DNA from: Desulfosporosinus shakirovi
GTDB taxonomy: Bacteria > Bacillota > Desulfitobacteriia > Desulfitobacteriales > Desulfitobacteriaceae
Reading direction: 5' to 3'
NCBI RefSeq assembly: GCF_020595055.1
Contig: NZ_JAJDOO010000004.1
Coordinates: forward strand, 62,001-126,000
DNA length: 64,000 nt
Both the position numbers and the translations under genes were made by a program. Below the pieces are notes generated by a model. It did not search any database, was not told the origin of the DNA, and was given only the letters and a program-made list of their open reading frames with translations. How positions within the stretch are numbered: position 1 is the stretch's first letter; every line of letters begins with the position of its first letter. Below, in pieces: positions 43,342-52,284 of this stretch.

Positions 43342-43959
43342 ATGAAGCTGTATTTGGCATTGGGTGATTCAATTACTGCAGGGTATGGAGTGGAAAGTCC
43401 CTTTTCCTTTCCAAATGTATATGCCAGTTTCCTAAGAAGGCATAACCCTGATTTAAGTATGCTTAATTTTGGGATAAATGGTTTAACAACCAGCGGTTTG
43501 CTTAATCTGTTAAAAACTAATCAAAGGCTCCGACATTCACTAGCCCAGGCTTTCTTAATTACACTCACTATAGGTTCCAATGATTTGCTTCGTCTGATTG
43601 GAAATCCCAATCAACCAATAAAAGTATCTCAGTTACCCATTATTCAAGGCAATATGAGCAAAACTCTTATGCAAATCGGACAAGAGATACGTCTTCTTAA
43701 TCCGGTAGCAACGGTAAAAGTAGCCACTCTTTATAACCCCCTGCCAGCAGGACCCTACGCCTATTACGACGCACAAGTTCAAGGAATTATTGACAATGCT
43801 AATGCTATGATTGTCATGTGGGCTAAACATTATGAATTTATCGTTGTGAATTTAGATCGTGAGATCAAAGGGAAAGAATCGTTGTTTATCGGACAGGATC
43901 ATGCACACCCCAGTGCGGCAGGTTATCAAATGATTGCTAAAGCGTTTGCTCGGTACTAG
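43342..43959 (+). CDS. SGNH/GDSL-type esterase-lipase
   Basis: The 205-aa protein shows the SGNH blocks: block I LYLALGDSITAGYG (nucleophile Ser9), block II NFGINGLTTSG, block III LTIGSNDLLRL and block V DHAHPSAAGYQMIAKAF (Asp-x-x-His). There is no signal peptide, so the substrate is probably intracellular acyl esters or thioesters. ATG 43342 follows GTGAGG; a TTG 18 nt upstream is less likely. It converges with the VTT-domain gene. Confidence 0.9.
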   Translation: MKLYLALGDSITAGYGVESPFSFPNVYASFLRRHNPDLSMLNFGINGLTTSGLLNLLKTNQRLRHSLAQAFLITLTIGSNDLLRLIGNPNQPIKVSQLPIIQGNMSKTLMQIGQEIRLLNPVATVKVATLYNPLPAGPYAYYDAQVQGIIDNANAMIVMWAKHYEFIVVNLDREIKGKESLFIGQDHAHPSAAGYQMIAKAFARY

Positions 43960-43961
43960 GT

Positions 43962-44612
43962 TTATTGTGAAAGATCTTTGCAACGCTTTATTGAATAATA
44001 ACCATAGACGCCTACCGATCCAAAGAGCAGAGCACCTATCAATAAGGCAAGCAAGAAGCGACTGGGGTTTTCAGTCAGTTGCCAAAAATCATGTCCTATC
44101 CAAGATTCCCAAACAATCATTGGGATTTTACCAATAAGTGAGGCAGTTAAAAACGTAGGAAAGGTCATCAAGGATAACCCAGCGGCGTAGTTGACTGCTG
44201 CTGAGGGAAGAATCGGAATCATTCGTGAGATAAGGATAATCGAAAAGCTGTTTCCCTCGATCAGAGCAGCCCATTTCCCCAACTTGCCTATCTTTGGCTG
44301 AGCCCATTCTTGGCCTAGGGTACGGGCAAGGAAGAAACCTGCTGAGGCACCTAATAAACTCCCACCAAGGGAAAGAAGAAAACCACTAAACCATCCGAAG
44401 ACCAGGGTGTTTACCCCGGCGACTAAGGCAAAGGGTACAACTGGAAAAAGTGCCAGAAGTGCAATAATTAACAAGTCTACGAATATGCTGAGCCATTCCC
44501 ACTGGGTGACAAATAATTGTAAATCAGCGGGGTTTTGGAGTTTGGGATAAAGAATAATTACAAAAGTTAGGGAGACCACTAAGGTGAAGAAAGAAAAATG
44601 TTTTTTGGTCAA
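43962..44612 (-). CDS. TVP38/TMEM64 (VTT-domain) membrane protein
   Basis: About 216 residues with five to six hydrophobic segments and the VTT/SNARE-associated signature: FGWFSGFLLSLGGSLLGASA, ARTLGQEWA, then SRMIPILPSAAVNYAAGL, the conserved R-x-x-P-x-x-P loop. Such DedA-superfamily proteins are linked to lipid flipping or membrane homeostasis. TTG 44612 is preferred because GGAAGGTG precedes it by 5 nt; in-frame ATGs at 44639 and 44654 lack sites. Confidence 0.85.
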   Translation of the reverse strand: MTKKHFSFFTLVVSLTFVIILYPKLQNPADLQLFVTQWEWLSIFVDLLIIALLALFPVVPFALVAGVNTLVFGWFSGFLLSLGGSLLGASAGFFLARTLGQEWAQPKIGKLGKWAALIEGNSFSIILISRMIPILPSAAVNYAAGLSLMTFPTFLTASLIGKIPMIVWESWIGHDFWQLTENPSRFLLALLIGALLFGSVGVYGYYSIKRCKDLSQ

Positions 44613-44671
44613 GGGGTCACCTTCCTTAAGAAACGACATGCTATAACAACGCATGCCGTTCTTTTATTAAT

Positions 44672-44869
44672 TCTAAGACGCCCACTTCAAGTGGGTGTTT
44701 CTTATTCTACTTCGCTGATGATAGTCTCCACCTGCGTCACGAAAGTCACGATTCAGCTTTAGCCGACGAGTTTCACCTCTGTGGCACTAAATCCTTCGTC
44801 CTTCGTAGTAATCCTCAGGCGGTTAGATTATGGATTATTCACCTTCTATGATGTCCTCAAGACATTAGG
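44672..44869 (-). mobile_element. Possible IS200/IS605-type remnant (TnpB tail plus right end)
   Basis: On the minus strand 44821-44759 reads RLRITTKDEGFSATEVKLVG and a stop, resembling the C-terminal tail of an OrfB/TnpB protein. It is followed by ~90 nt of structured sequence ending in the hairpin ACCCACTTGAAGTGGG (44690-44706) typical of IS605-family right ends. A short palindrome ATGTCCTCAAGACAT (44851-44865) at the other side could be left-end structure. No tnpA or complete tnpB is present. Assignment is tentative. Confidence 0.4.
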
Positions 44870-45421
44870 TCACTGGGGATTAATGTTATGGGGTTTAGCA
44901 ACCGAAGTCTTTAGCTTCACGAGTTTACCGTGTTTTACAAGGTGAAGAGACGTATACCGTTCAGAGGGAGGGAGATGTCGCTTAAATTTAAAACGGAATT
45001 CTTGAATTGAGGCCATCTTATCAGCAAACATGACTAGAAAGGCTTCCTTGCTGCGTGGCAAGCGGAGAGTGAGCGGCCACATATGACTTAAAATAATGTC
45101 TCTTTCCTTTTCGCTGAGTTCGAAACAACGTTCTGCATTCTGACAAGCAATGCGGGGATGACGAAAGCCATGCCAACGGGACCCGTCCGGCCTGAGCTTA
45201 TGCCAATCATACAGGAAAAAGTCGTGAAGGAGGGCACCGCGAGTAATTGCATAGGTATCCAAATTAACTTTCTTTTCAAGGCGTATGGACCAGTTATAGG
45301 CTATCTGGGCAACTCGGAGCGAGTGTTCAAGAGTAGTAAAGGGCCGATGATGGGTAAATAAGGCCAACTGCAGATACTCTTCGTGGTTTAAAATGTCCTC
45401 GACATGCTCGGATAAATTCAA
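44870..45421 (-). CDS. HD-domain phosphohydrolase-like protein
   Basis: The 183-aa protein has an HD-type arrangement: LEHSLRVAQIAYNWSIRL (first His), LLHDFFLYDWHK (His-Asp) and a later HGFRHPRIACQNAERCF with IILSHMWPL. Similar short HD proteins are common in clostridia, and the substrate is unknown. TTG 45421 is chosen because AGGAAGGTG lies 6 nt upstream and the frame then starts 13 bp after the preceding gene's stop; ATG 45466 would overlap that gene by 32 bp. Confidence 0.82.
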   Translation of the reverse strand: MNLSEHVEDILNHEEYLQLALFTHHRPFTTLEHSLRVAQIAYNWSIRLEKKVNLDTYAITRGALLHDFFLYDWHKLRPDGSRWHGFRHPRIACQNAERCFELSEKERDIILSHMWPLTLRLPRSKEAFLVMFADKMASIQEFRFKFKRHLPPSERYTSLHLVKHGKLVKLKTSVAKPHNINPQ

Positions 45422-45434
45422 TGATTTCACCTTC

Positions 45435-46181
45435 CTAGTCAAGTGAGTGAGAGTCGTTTTCCCCATCGGGATTATAGAATTTCTTACGCTGTTGTTTCAA
45501 AAAGTGCTCCAGGGCCTCTTGCTTGGCATACAGTAAAGTCATTTTTTCATGGACAGTATGACGCATTTTAGGATAGGTATGCAGGAGTCGGTAAAATGGG
45601 GAACAAGCTATATAGAACGTTGGAAGTTCCAAACGCTCATATCGTTCTTGGAATACAGACACAAAGTGTTCCAAGCGACGAAGCAATAGAGTAGAGTGAA
45701 TAAGATCCCAGATGACATAGGCTGTCAGGATGACAGCAAAAACAGCACGGAGGGGAGAGGGTATTAACTGCATTTGGACTTGAACCGCAGGGTTGATGAT
45801 TTGATAAAATAAAAGACCTAAGACGCCCCAGAGCAAGCTGAAGGGAAGCGCTATCCGTCCGTGGAGATTAAAGGAAACAGAGTGATAGTCCCAAAGTTGC
45901 AGATGAAAGAAACGTTCGAAATACCAACCGGCGAAATACTCTAGCAAGGTACTCAAAAAGACAAACCAAGCAAATTGCCATAGCCAATTGACGTTACCTA
46001 AGAGACCGGAAGTCCATATTACCATTATTGAAAAAAATCCATAAATCGGAAGAAAAGGACCGGCAAGAAATCCCGGGTTCACCAGTCTGCGTTGGGTAAT
46101 GGAGCGGTAAAGGGTTTCCATAACCCAGCCTGCAAAAGCGTAAATTGAGAAAGTAAGGACGAAATTTATCAGCATGGTCAC
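45435..46181 (-). CDS. Putative ABC-transporter type IV (CmpB-like) membrane protein
   Basis: The 248-aa protein begins with FVLTFSIYAFAGWVMETLYR and RLVNPGFLAGPFLPIYGFFS, the hallmark of the ABC_trans_CmpB family. Five or six membrane segments run to ~residue 160, then there is a basic C-terminal tail (TYPKMRHTVHEKMTLL). No ATPase is encoded nearby. Family members are widespread in clostridia without a firm role. The HD gene follows 13 bp downstream, so the two are probably co-transcribed. Confidence 0.85.
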   Translation of the reverse strand: MTMLINFVLTFSIYAFAGWVMETLYRSITQRRLVNPGFLAGPFLPIYGFFSIMVIWTSGLLGNVNWLWQFAWFVFLSTLLEYFAGWYFERFFHLQLWDYHSVSFNLHGRIALPFSLLWGVLGLLFYQIINPAVQVQMQLIPSPLRAVFAVILTAYVIWDLIHSTLLLRRLEHFVSVFQERYERLELPTFYIACSPFYRLLHTYPKMRHTVHEKMTLLYAKQEALEHFLKQQRKKFYNPDGENDSHSLD

Positions 46182-46396
46182 CCTTTCCGTACTTAATTAA
46201 AACATTATGTATGATATATAGTTTAACCGAAAAAGGCTACATTGTACATTTATACCGTTGTGCACAAGCATATATTTCCTTAATGCTTTTTAATTCTATC
46301 CCTATTTTTAGTATTCTATGAACGATATTAAGATACTTGGAATCAGTTGCGGATTTATGAATATCCGAAAAGATTTTTGTGCTTGCAGTCGGATGA

Positions 46397-46615
46397 TTAA
46401 TGATAATTTAAATGCAAGATGTCCTCCATAAGATGATCCATTCCTTTGGCAGGACTAGGGATCTTCACGCCGATAGTTTCCGAGAAAGCCATTACAAAGG
46501 CGATTGATAAGAGAATCAAAAATACTATTAATTCTCGCCAATGTTTCTTCCTAATCAGACTTGGGACCTCAAAGAGGATAACTCCTATGAAAACACATAC
46601 TAACAAAAATATCAT
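46397..46615 (-). CDS. Small membrane protein of the germination operon (72 aa)
   Basis: Two hydrophobic segments (MIFLLVCVFIGVILFEV and LIVFLILLSIAFVMAFSETI) separated by a basic loop (RKKHWRE). It begins 6 bp after the gerAB-like gene ends, with an AAAGGAAC site within that gene's end. Small two-TM 'D' proteins encoded with ger operons modulate germinant receptors in Bacillus and Clostridium; size and location fit, although sequence alone does not prove it. Confidence 0.75.
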   Translation of the reverse strand: MIFLLVCVFIGVILFEVPSLIRKKHWRELIVFLILLSIAFVMAFSETIGVKIPSPAKGMDHLMEDILHLNYH

Positions 46616-46620
46616 CTGGA

Positions 46621-47721
46621 TTAGTTCCTTTCGTTTCTTTGGGGTAATTTTCGCAGCTTAGCTACAATTAAGGATATCAAAGGTATGGCTATATAAATAT
46701 GCATACTTAAGAGGGGAGTAATATACATCGTTGAATAGCTAAATTGCATTCTGGAATCATAGGATATGAGAGATAAAAATATACCTATGATGCCAATAGG
46801 GATAACTACCGGCAGGTATGATTGCAACTTTGTGATTTGAGCTACGCTCAAAACAGCAGCATAATAAAAAACACTGGTAATAATAAACAGTAAAAGTATT
46901 TGGGCCATTGAGACTAAAACTTCTAACCGAGAAATAATTTTTCCAATATTGATTAAGCTTACTGCTAGTAAAGAAGGGGATGTTACTATTTCACTAAGGG
47001 GTCCCAGTGCAGCTATGTTGCGTATCGTACCAGTTAGCAGTATCAATCCGCCACCAATAATTCCTAATAGAACGGACCTTCTTGCTTGTTTGGGCTTGTT
47101 CATATAAGGAATCACCATTAAAAAGGCTAGTACTTCGCATACCGAAATATGCATTATTATATTAGTGCTTTGAATAAAATCCTCTAGCGGAACTTCAAAA
47201 ACGGGTAAGAAATTAGTAAACTCCATGTTTTTCAGCAAGAGGGCAAAGGTTAAGAGGATAATTATCCCCGGAAGAAAGACGAAAATTACACACAATCTGG
47301 CGATAACCTCGATCCCTTTGCGTACCGCCCAAGCGCAGATGAAAGCAAACATGGTCATAATTACGATGATCGGAGTTTCAGGCATAATAAACGTCAGCAC
47401 AAAATCACCGATAAACCAAAAATATCCGGATAATGAAATTATAAAGAAATAGATATATTGCAAGGAAACCAACTTACCAAAGTAGGGTCCGTAAATAAGA
47501 TCATTGATTTCAATGATGTTTTTGCCCGGAAATTTGTTTGCAAGTGCAATGTAAATCAGTACTATAAATACTCCAATGATAAAGGCTGCTATCAAAGCTA
47601 GCCAGGTATCATGTTTGGAAATTGAATAGGCAAGCGATGATGGGTAGAGCCCGCCCTGTATAAAACAGCTTATCAAAAACATCAATTGGGAACTAGATAT
47701 TTCTCCTCTTTCAAGTCTCAT
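46621..47721 (-). CDS. gerAB: Germinant receptor permease subunit, GerAB family
   Basis: The 366-aa protein has ten hydrophobic segments, beginning with the family-typical ISSSQLMFLISCFIQGGLYP, then KHDTWLALIAAFIIG and NIIEINDLIYGPYFGKLVSL. GerAB proteins are APC-superfamily subunits that bind germinants in the spore inner membrane. It lies 9 bp after the gerAC-like gene and 6 bp before the small membrane protein gene, in the order A-C-B-small. Confidence 0.92.
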   Translation of the reverse strand: MRLERGEISSSQLMFLISCFIQGGLYPSSLAYSISKHDTWLALIAAFIIGVFIVLIYIALANKFPGKNIIEINDLIYGPYFGKLVSLQYIYFFIISLSGYFWFIGDFVLTFIMPETPIIVIMTMFAFICAWAVRKGIEVIARLCVIFVFLPGIIILLTFALLLKNMEFTNFLPVFEVPLEDFIQSTNIIMHISVCEVLAFLMVIPYMNKPKQARRSVLLGIIGGGLILLTGTIRNIAALGPLSEIVTSPSLLAVSLINIGKIISRLEVLVSMAQILLLFIITSVFYYAAVLSVAQITKLQSYLPVVIPIGIIGIFLSLISYDSRMQFSYSTMYITPLLSMHIYIAIPLISLIVAKLRKLPQRNERN

Positions 47722-47730
47722 CTAAAGTTC

Positions 47731-48927
47731 TTACTCCTTTTCTGGTGGTGCGGCAGGTGATCCCAAGTTACCGGATCTGCGTAATTTAGCCTCAACAAGG
47801 ATTTCTACTTCAAGATTGGGAAAAATTTTATCCCAGTCGTCTTTTATCTCCTGCCACTCTTTGGGGTGTTTCTTATGTAGAATATCTCCAAAGCCGAAGA
47901 CATCTGCATTAAGTTTTTTGGCCTTGCTTAGTGCAGATTCTATTTCATCTTTTATAGCCTCATTTTTTTTCTCTTCTAATGCTGCAACCGCGTCAGGGGA
48001 TACTAAACTTGCTGTACAGGATTGATCGCCAATATTCCCCTCTTCTTTAACATCGATTTTTATGTAGGGCTTGTGATCGATTATTTCTGAGGTGATTTTA
48101 CTTTTGGCATTTATGATTTCTAAACTAACTCTACCTTCTTGGTCTGGAGATTCAATATCAATAATGCCACTCTTTATTTCATTAATGACCCATAACAGGC
48201 CTCGAGTCTCCTCTTTGTTCATTTGACCAATTAATTTATCTCGTTTAAAAACTGCTGTGCCCGAAACAGCCAATTCCGTATTATCTGCTTTTCCTTGAAC
48301 ACTAATGATTGGAGCAATCGACGCAGTCGTCGGACTCATTAAGCGAGTAACAAACTGATTTAGACGAATAACAATTGTCTGTGAGTTTGCAGCTTGTGAG
48401 TCCATTAATTCTGAAATACCCACCGAAGGAATTTTTTCTAGGTGTGACTTTACACTTAAGATATCACTTGACTTATCTTCTGCGACCAACATTAATACCT
48501 CTAAACGGGTTTCCTGGTCTCTAAGAAGGAAATCAAGGCATTCTTGAATTCCCTGTTTGGCAAGAGATTGACCAAAGATGATGATTTGATTATGTGGAAA
48601 ATACAATTTACGGCTTGTTCTATGCGTAAAGCCTCTAATTGTTGAAAACATGCTCTCTCCTGAGTTCTTGACATTCCAATAAGCACCGGCACTACTGCTG
48701 CTGCCGCCTCCAGCGCCGCCTTCCTCAGGAGAGCTCGATTTGAGCTCGGAGGTTTTTATTATTTGCGCTGTAATTTCTAATTTATCACTGTCCATGGCTT
48801 TGTCTATGCCCACTCCCATGACAATTCCTAAAACAGGCAATTCACGACGATTCCAACAACCTGTTGTGCCTAGAGTGAGAATTATAATTATTAGCGGTGT
48901 GACGATAATCTTGATAAGCCCTTTCAT
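47731..48927 (-). CDS. gerAC: Germinant receptor lipoprotein subunit, GerAC family
   Basis: The 398-aa protein has a lipoprotein signal (LIIIILTLGTTGC, then WNRRELP, characteristic of Ger(x)C) and the conserved GIVMGVGIDKA start. It then shows GFTHRTSRKLYFPHNQIIIF and a C-terminal domain containing LNADVFGFGDILHKKHPKEW, the family's most conserved block. The lipid-anchored C subunit is needed for receptor function. A Gly/Ser-rich insert (EEGGAGGGSSSSAG) near residue 75 looks like a flexible linker. Confidence 0.93.
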   Translation of the reverse strand: MKGLIKIIVTPLIIIILTLGTTGCWNRRELPVLGIVMGVGIDKAMDSDKLEITAQIIKTSELKSSSPEEGGAGGGSSSSAGAYWNVKNSGESMFSTIRGFTHRTSRKLYFPHNQIIIFGQSLAKQGIQECLDFLLRDQETRLEVLMLVAEDKSSDILSVKSHLEKIPSVGISELMDSQAANSQTIVIRLNQFVTRLMSPTTASIAPIISVQGKADNTELAVSGTAVFKRDKLIGQMNKEETRGLLWVINEIKSGIIDIESPDQEGRVSLEIINAKSKITSEIIDHKPYIKIDVKEEGNIGDQSCTASLVSPDAVAALEEKKNEAIKDEIESALSKAKKLNADVFGFGDILHKKHPKEWQEIKDDWDKIFPNLEVEILVEAKLRRSGNLGSPAAPPEKE

Positions 48928-48949
48928 AAATAACCTCTATCTAAAAGAA

Positions 48950-50569
48950 TTATTTTGACTGAGTATCTTCTTCTAAGGGAGGACTGGGTTTCAAACGGAA
49001 TTCCTGACGTTTAAGATCATGCCAACCGATCGTTCTAGGACGGGTTATCATTGCCCATAGTGGTGCTCTTATAAAGGAATCTTTTAAATCACTCACACTA
49101 AGGGGAGCGAGAGGGGACAAATAAGGAGTACCAAAGGATCTTAAGGAAGCTAAATGAATCAAGAGACCTATAAGACCAATCATAATTCCGAAGCCTCCTA
49201 AAAAACCAGCTAAGACAACAAAGAATATACGCAATATTCCTCCGGAATCCGTTTGGGCTGGAACCACAAAACTTGCTACGGCAGTCAGGGCAACTACAAT
49301 TACCATAGGTGCTCCAATTAGTCCTGCGGTCACAGCGGATTGTCCAATAACCAAAGCCCCTACAATGCTTACTGCTTGGCCAACAGGCCTTGGTAATCTT
49401 ACACCAGCCTCTCTTAAGATCTCAAAAACGACGCCCATACCCATGGCTTCTACCAATGCTGGGAAAGGTACTCCTTCCTGCGCTGCCGCCATACTAAACA
49501 ACAGTGCGGTAGGAATCAATTCTTGATGAAAAGTTGTTAAGGCTACATAAGTTGCAGGGGCCAAGATACTAATTGCGTAAGCTAAATATCTAATCATTCG
49601 TATAAAGCTTACAAAATAAGGCCTGGAATAATAATCATCAGAGCACTGAAAGCTTTCAATCAGAAGCATTGGAATTGTGAGGGTAAATGGACTGCCATCT
49701 GTTAGAATGGCTGCGCGCCCCTCCAGGATTTTGGCAGCTGCTGAATCGGGCTTTTCTGTATTTGCCACGGTAGAAAATATGGAAAAAGGGGCATCTTCAA
49801 TAAATTGTTCTATGTAACCGGACTCCAAAATTGAGTCGGTTTTGATATCATTTAACCTTCGTTTAATTTCCTCAATGAGCAAGGGATTAGCGAGGCCTTT
49901 TATATAGGCAATATTAACACTTGTTTTAGTACGCTGACCGATTTTTATGGATTCTATTGTCAAATCCGAATTCTTAATTTTACGCCTTAATAAGGTAGTA
50001 TTTGTCAGTAAGTTTTCTGTAAAGCCTTCGCGCGGTCCCCGGACAACAGATTCGGTTTTAGGTTCATCGACACTGCGGGACTTCCAGTCCGCGGTCATGA
50101 TCATTAAAGCCTCGTGACAATTATTGACCAACAGAATAGTCGAACCTGATAGGCAGCTATCGACTATTTCATCGATATTAGCAGATTTACTGACTTCTCC
50201 CACCGAAAGCATAGTTGTTCTAATCATCTCGATATCGTCAAGTTTTGGTGCTGAATCACTTGAAAGACGTGATTCAAACATTAAAGGCTTTAGGATACTC
50301 TCATTAATAATCGTCGGATCTGTCATTCCACTTAGATATATTAAGGACGCACTGACTTGCCGTTGCCTGTCAAAAGAGAATTCTCGTATTACAACATCAT
50401 AATTGTTTCCTATAACGCCTTTGATAAGGTCCAGGTTCGTTTTAAGGCTTTGAGAAAGGTTAGCGGGGGTATTTTGATCATCTTGTGAAGGTTCTTGTTT
50501 ATTACGTTCAAGGGCATTTTGGCTTAGTAACATTAGAAACTTTGATTTTTTAATTAGATAATGAAGCAC
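48950..50569 (-). CDS. gerAA: Germinant receptor subunit, GerAA family
   Basis: The 539-aa protein has a large N-terminal cytosolic region (residues ~1-300; SGMTDPTIINESILKPLM, then RGPREGFTENLLTNTTLLRR, the classic GerAA block) and four to five C-terminal membrane segments with PFPALVEAMGMGVVFEILRE and LPRPVGQAVSIVGALVIGQS. It is the first gene of the operon. A sigma-G promoter would be expected upstream in the 50570-51199 region but was not resolved. Confidence 0.93.
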   Translation of the reverse strand: MLHYLIKKSKFLMLLSQNALERNKQEPSQDDQNTPANLSQSLKTNLDLIKGVIGNNYDVVIREFSFDRQRQVSASLIYLSGMTDPTIINESILKPLMFESRLSSDSAPKLDDIEMIRTTMLSVGEVSKSANIDEIVDSCLSGSTILLVNNCHEALMIMTADWKSRSVDEPKTESVVRGPREGFTENLLTNTTLLRRKIKNSDLTIESIKIGQRTKTSVNIAYIKGLANPLLIEEIKRRLNDIKTDSILESGYIEQFIEDAPFSIFSTVANTEKPDSAAAKILEGRAAILTDGSPFTLTIPMLLIESFQCSDDYYSRPYFVSFIRMIRYLAYAISILAPATYVALTTFHQELIPTALLFSMAAAQEGVPFPALVEAMGMGVVFEILREAGVRLPRPVGQAVSIVGALVIGQSAVTAGLIGAPMVIVVALTAVASFVVPAQTDSGGILRIFFVVLAGFLGGFGIMIGLIGLLIHLASLRSFGTPYLSPLAPLSVSDLKDSFIRAPLWAMITRPRTIGWHDLKRQEFRLKPSPPLEEDTQSK

Positions 50570-51199
50570 TACCCCATCCCTTTCCTTTCCAATAGTCTTC
50601 TTGTTAATATCACCAATGTAGGCTGAAGTTATTTACTATTTAATGAAGAAAGGTAATTGCTTAAAAAATAATAAGAAAAGCACATGGAAAAATGGACATG
50701 GCTCAACCGTATTAGAAAGGGAAGGGTTGAATTTTAACGGTTCTTTATTTGTTTAAATATTTAGAAAATTTAAAGGATTTAGGATTAAAGCGTCGAATAT
50801 CTTTCAGATGGTTGCCGCCTTTACGTTTTTACTTAAGTATTGCCTAAGAGAGAATGCCACAGATGATAATGAATGTATACTGCCAGAAATGGACTTTTTT
50901 TCACACGTGAATTTCACACAGTTGATTTAAGAAAATCAACATTGTTCCCTGGCAGTCATGAATGCATTACGAGAGTTTTAGGAAAGGATGGTGAAGTCAT
51001 TTCAGAAGAAGCAAATAGTCTGCTAAGAATTGCGAAAATCTTAAGGTTTATTAGGTAGAATCGGTAGCTGTTGGATTTGTAGGCTGCCAAGAGTGTTTAA
51101 GAGGTTTGGCTAAATGGTATCCAGATATCGCCACAGAATCAGGAATGCCCTCGATTACTTGATTCTAATACTTAAAAAGTATTAAGGGGTTGGTTTAAT
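50570..51199. other. Gene-poor region with decayed coding fragments
   Basis: Fragments at 50873-51058 (RVLGKDGEVISEEANSLLRI) and ~51070-51160 (VGFVGCQECLRGLAKWYPDI) read like protein but are in different frames and lack starts. They may be parts of one lost gene. The promoter for buk should lie at the right end and that for the ger operon at the left; neither was clear. Confidence 0.4.
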
Positions 51200-52273
51200 A
51201 TGAAACAATATAAAATACTGACTATCAATTTCGGATCGACCTCAAGTAAACTGGCCTACTATGTCAACGAAGAATGCAAATTGAAAACGTCGCTTGACCA
51301 TTCGGTACAAGAACTGTCGGTGTTTGGTGATGTATTGGAACAAGATGGTTACCGCCGCGCTGCAATTGAAAAATTTCTCAAGGACAATGGTTTGAATTTT
51401 ACTGAGCTCAATGTAGTTGCTGCTCGTGGCGGGCACACCAAGCCTCTGGAAGGGGGAGTATATAAAATCGACGAAAACATGTTGGAACAACAGGCCTCAG
51501 GTTTGTATGGGAGACATGCTTGCGATGTCGGCAGCAAAATTGCTTACAAGATGGCGGAAGGAACTAATGTTCTTCCGGTGGTAGTTGATCCGCCTGTAAC
51601 GGATGAATTTATTGAAGAAGCACGTTTGTCCGGACATCCGGAGCTACCGCGTGAGAGTCGGTTTCATGCCTTGAACCATCGGGCGACAGGCAAGCGTTTT
51701 GCCCATGATACCGGTAAAAAATATGAGGATTTAAATCTCATTGTTGCTCATATGGGCGGTGGCATTACAGTTGCAGCACATCGCAAGGGTAAAATGATTG
51801 ATGCCACAAATGGCATTGATGGTGATGGTCCATTTTCTACTAATCGGACAGGCGGTCTGCCGGTAGGCTCTTTGGTCAATTTGTGTTTTTCGGGAGAATA
51901 CAGCCATAAAGAAATTAAAAAAATGCTCAATGGAGAAGGTGGTTTAACCGCTTACCTTAGGGAGAATGATGTGCGGACGGTTGAAGAGAAAGCGGCTGAA
52001 GACAGTTATTTCGCTCTGTGCTTGGAAGGAATGATCTATCAGACCTGCAAGGAAATAGCGGCCATGGGGGCTGTACTGGAAGGTAATGTCGATGCCGTTA
52101 TTATTACTGGGGGGATTGCCAATTCGAAAAAAATTACGGCGAGGATGAAAGAGAGAATTGGGTTTGTAGCACCAGTTATCTTTTACCCCGGTGAGAATGA
52201 AATGGATGCCTTAGCTCTTGGGGCACTGGAAGTTCTTAAAGGTAATGAGCCACTTAAAACTGTATCAGTATAG
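51200..52273 (+). CDS. buk: Butyrate kinase
   Basis: The 357-aa ASKHA kinase has the N-terminal phosphate loop INFGSTSSKLA, the PRESRFHALNHRATGKRFA block specific to butyrate kinases, AHMGGGITVAAH and a C-terminal ITGGIANSKKI. It interconverts butyryl-phosphate and ADP with butyrate and ATP; branched acids are accepted by some members. ATG 51200 follows GGGGTTGG. The phosphotransacylase gene starts 11 bp after its stop, so the pair forms one unit for acyl-CoA to acid plus ATP conversion. Confidence 0.95.
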   Translation: MKQYKILTINFGSTSSKLAYYVNEECKLKTSLDHSVQELSVFGDVLEQDGYRRAAIEKFLKDNGLNFTELNVVAARGGHTKPLEGGVYKIDENMLEQQASGLYGRHACDVGSKIAYKMAEGTNVLPVVVDPPVTDEFIEEARLSGHPELPRESRFHALNHRATGKRFAHDTGKKYEDLNLIVAHMGGGITVAAHRKGKMIDATNGIDGDGPFSTNRTGGLPVGSLVNLCFSGEYSHKEIKKMLNGEGGLTAYLRENDVRTVEEKAAEDSYFALCLEGMIYQTCKEIAAMGAVLEGNVDAVIITGGIANSKKITARMKERIGFVAPVIFYPGENEMDALALGALEVLKGNEPLKTVSV

Positions 52274-52284
52274 GAGGAGGAAAG

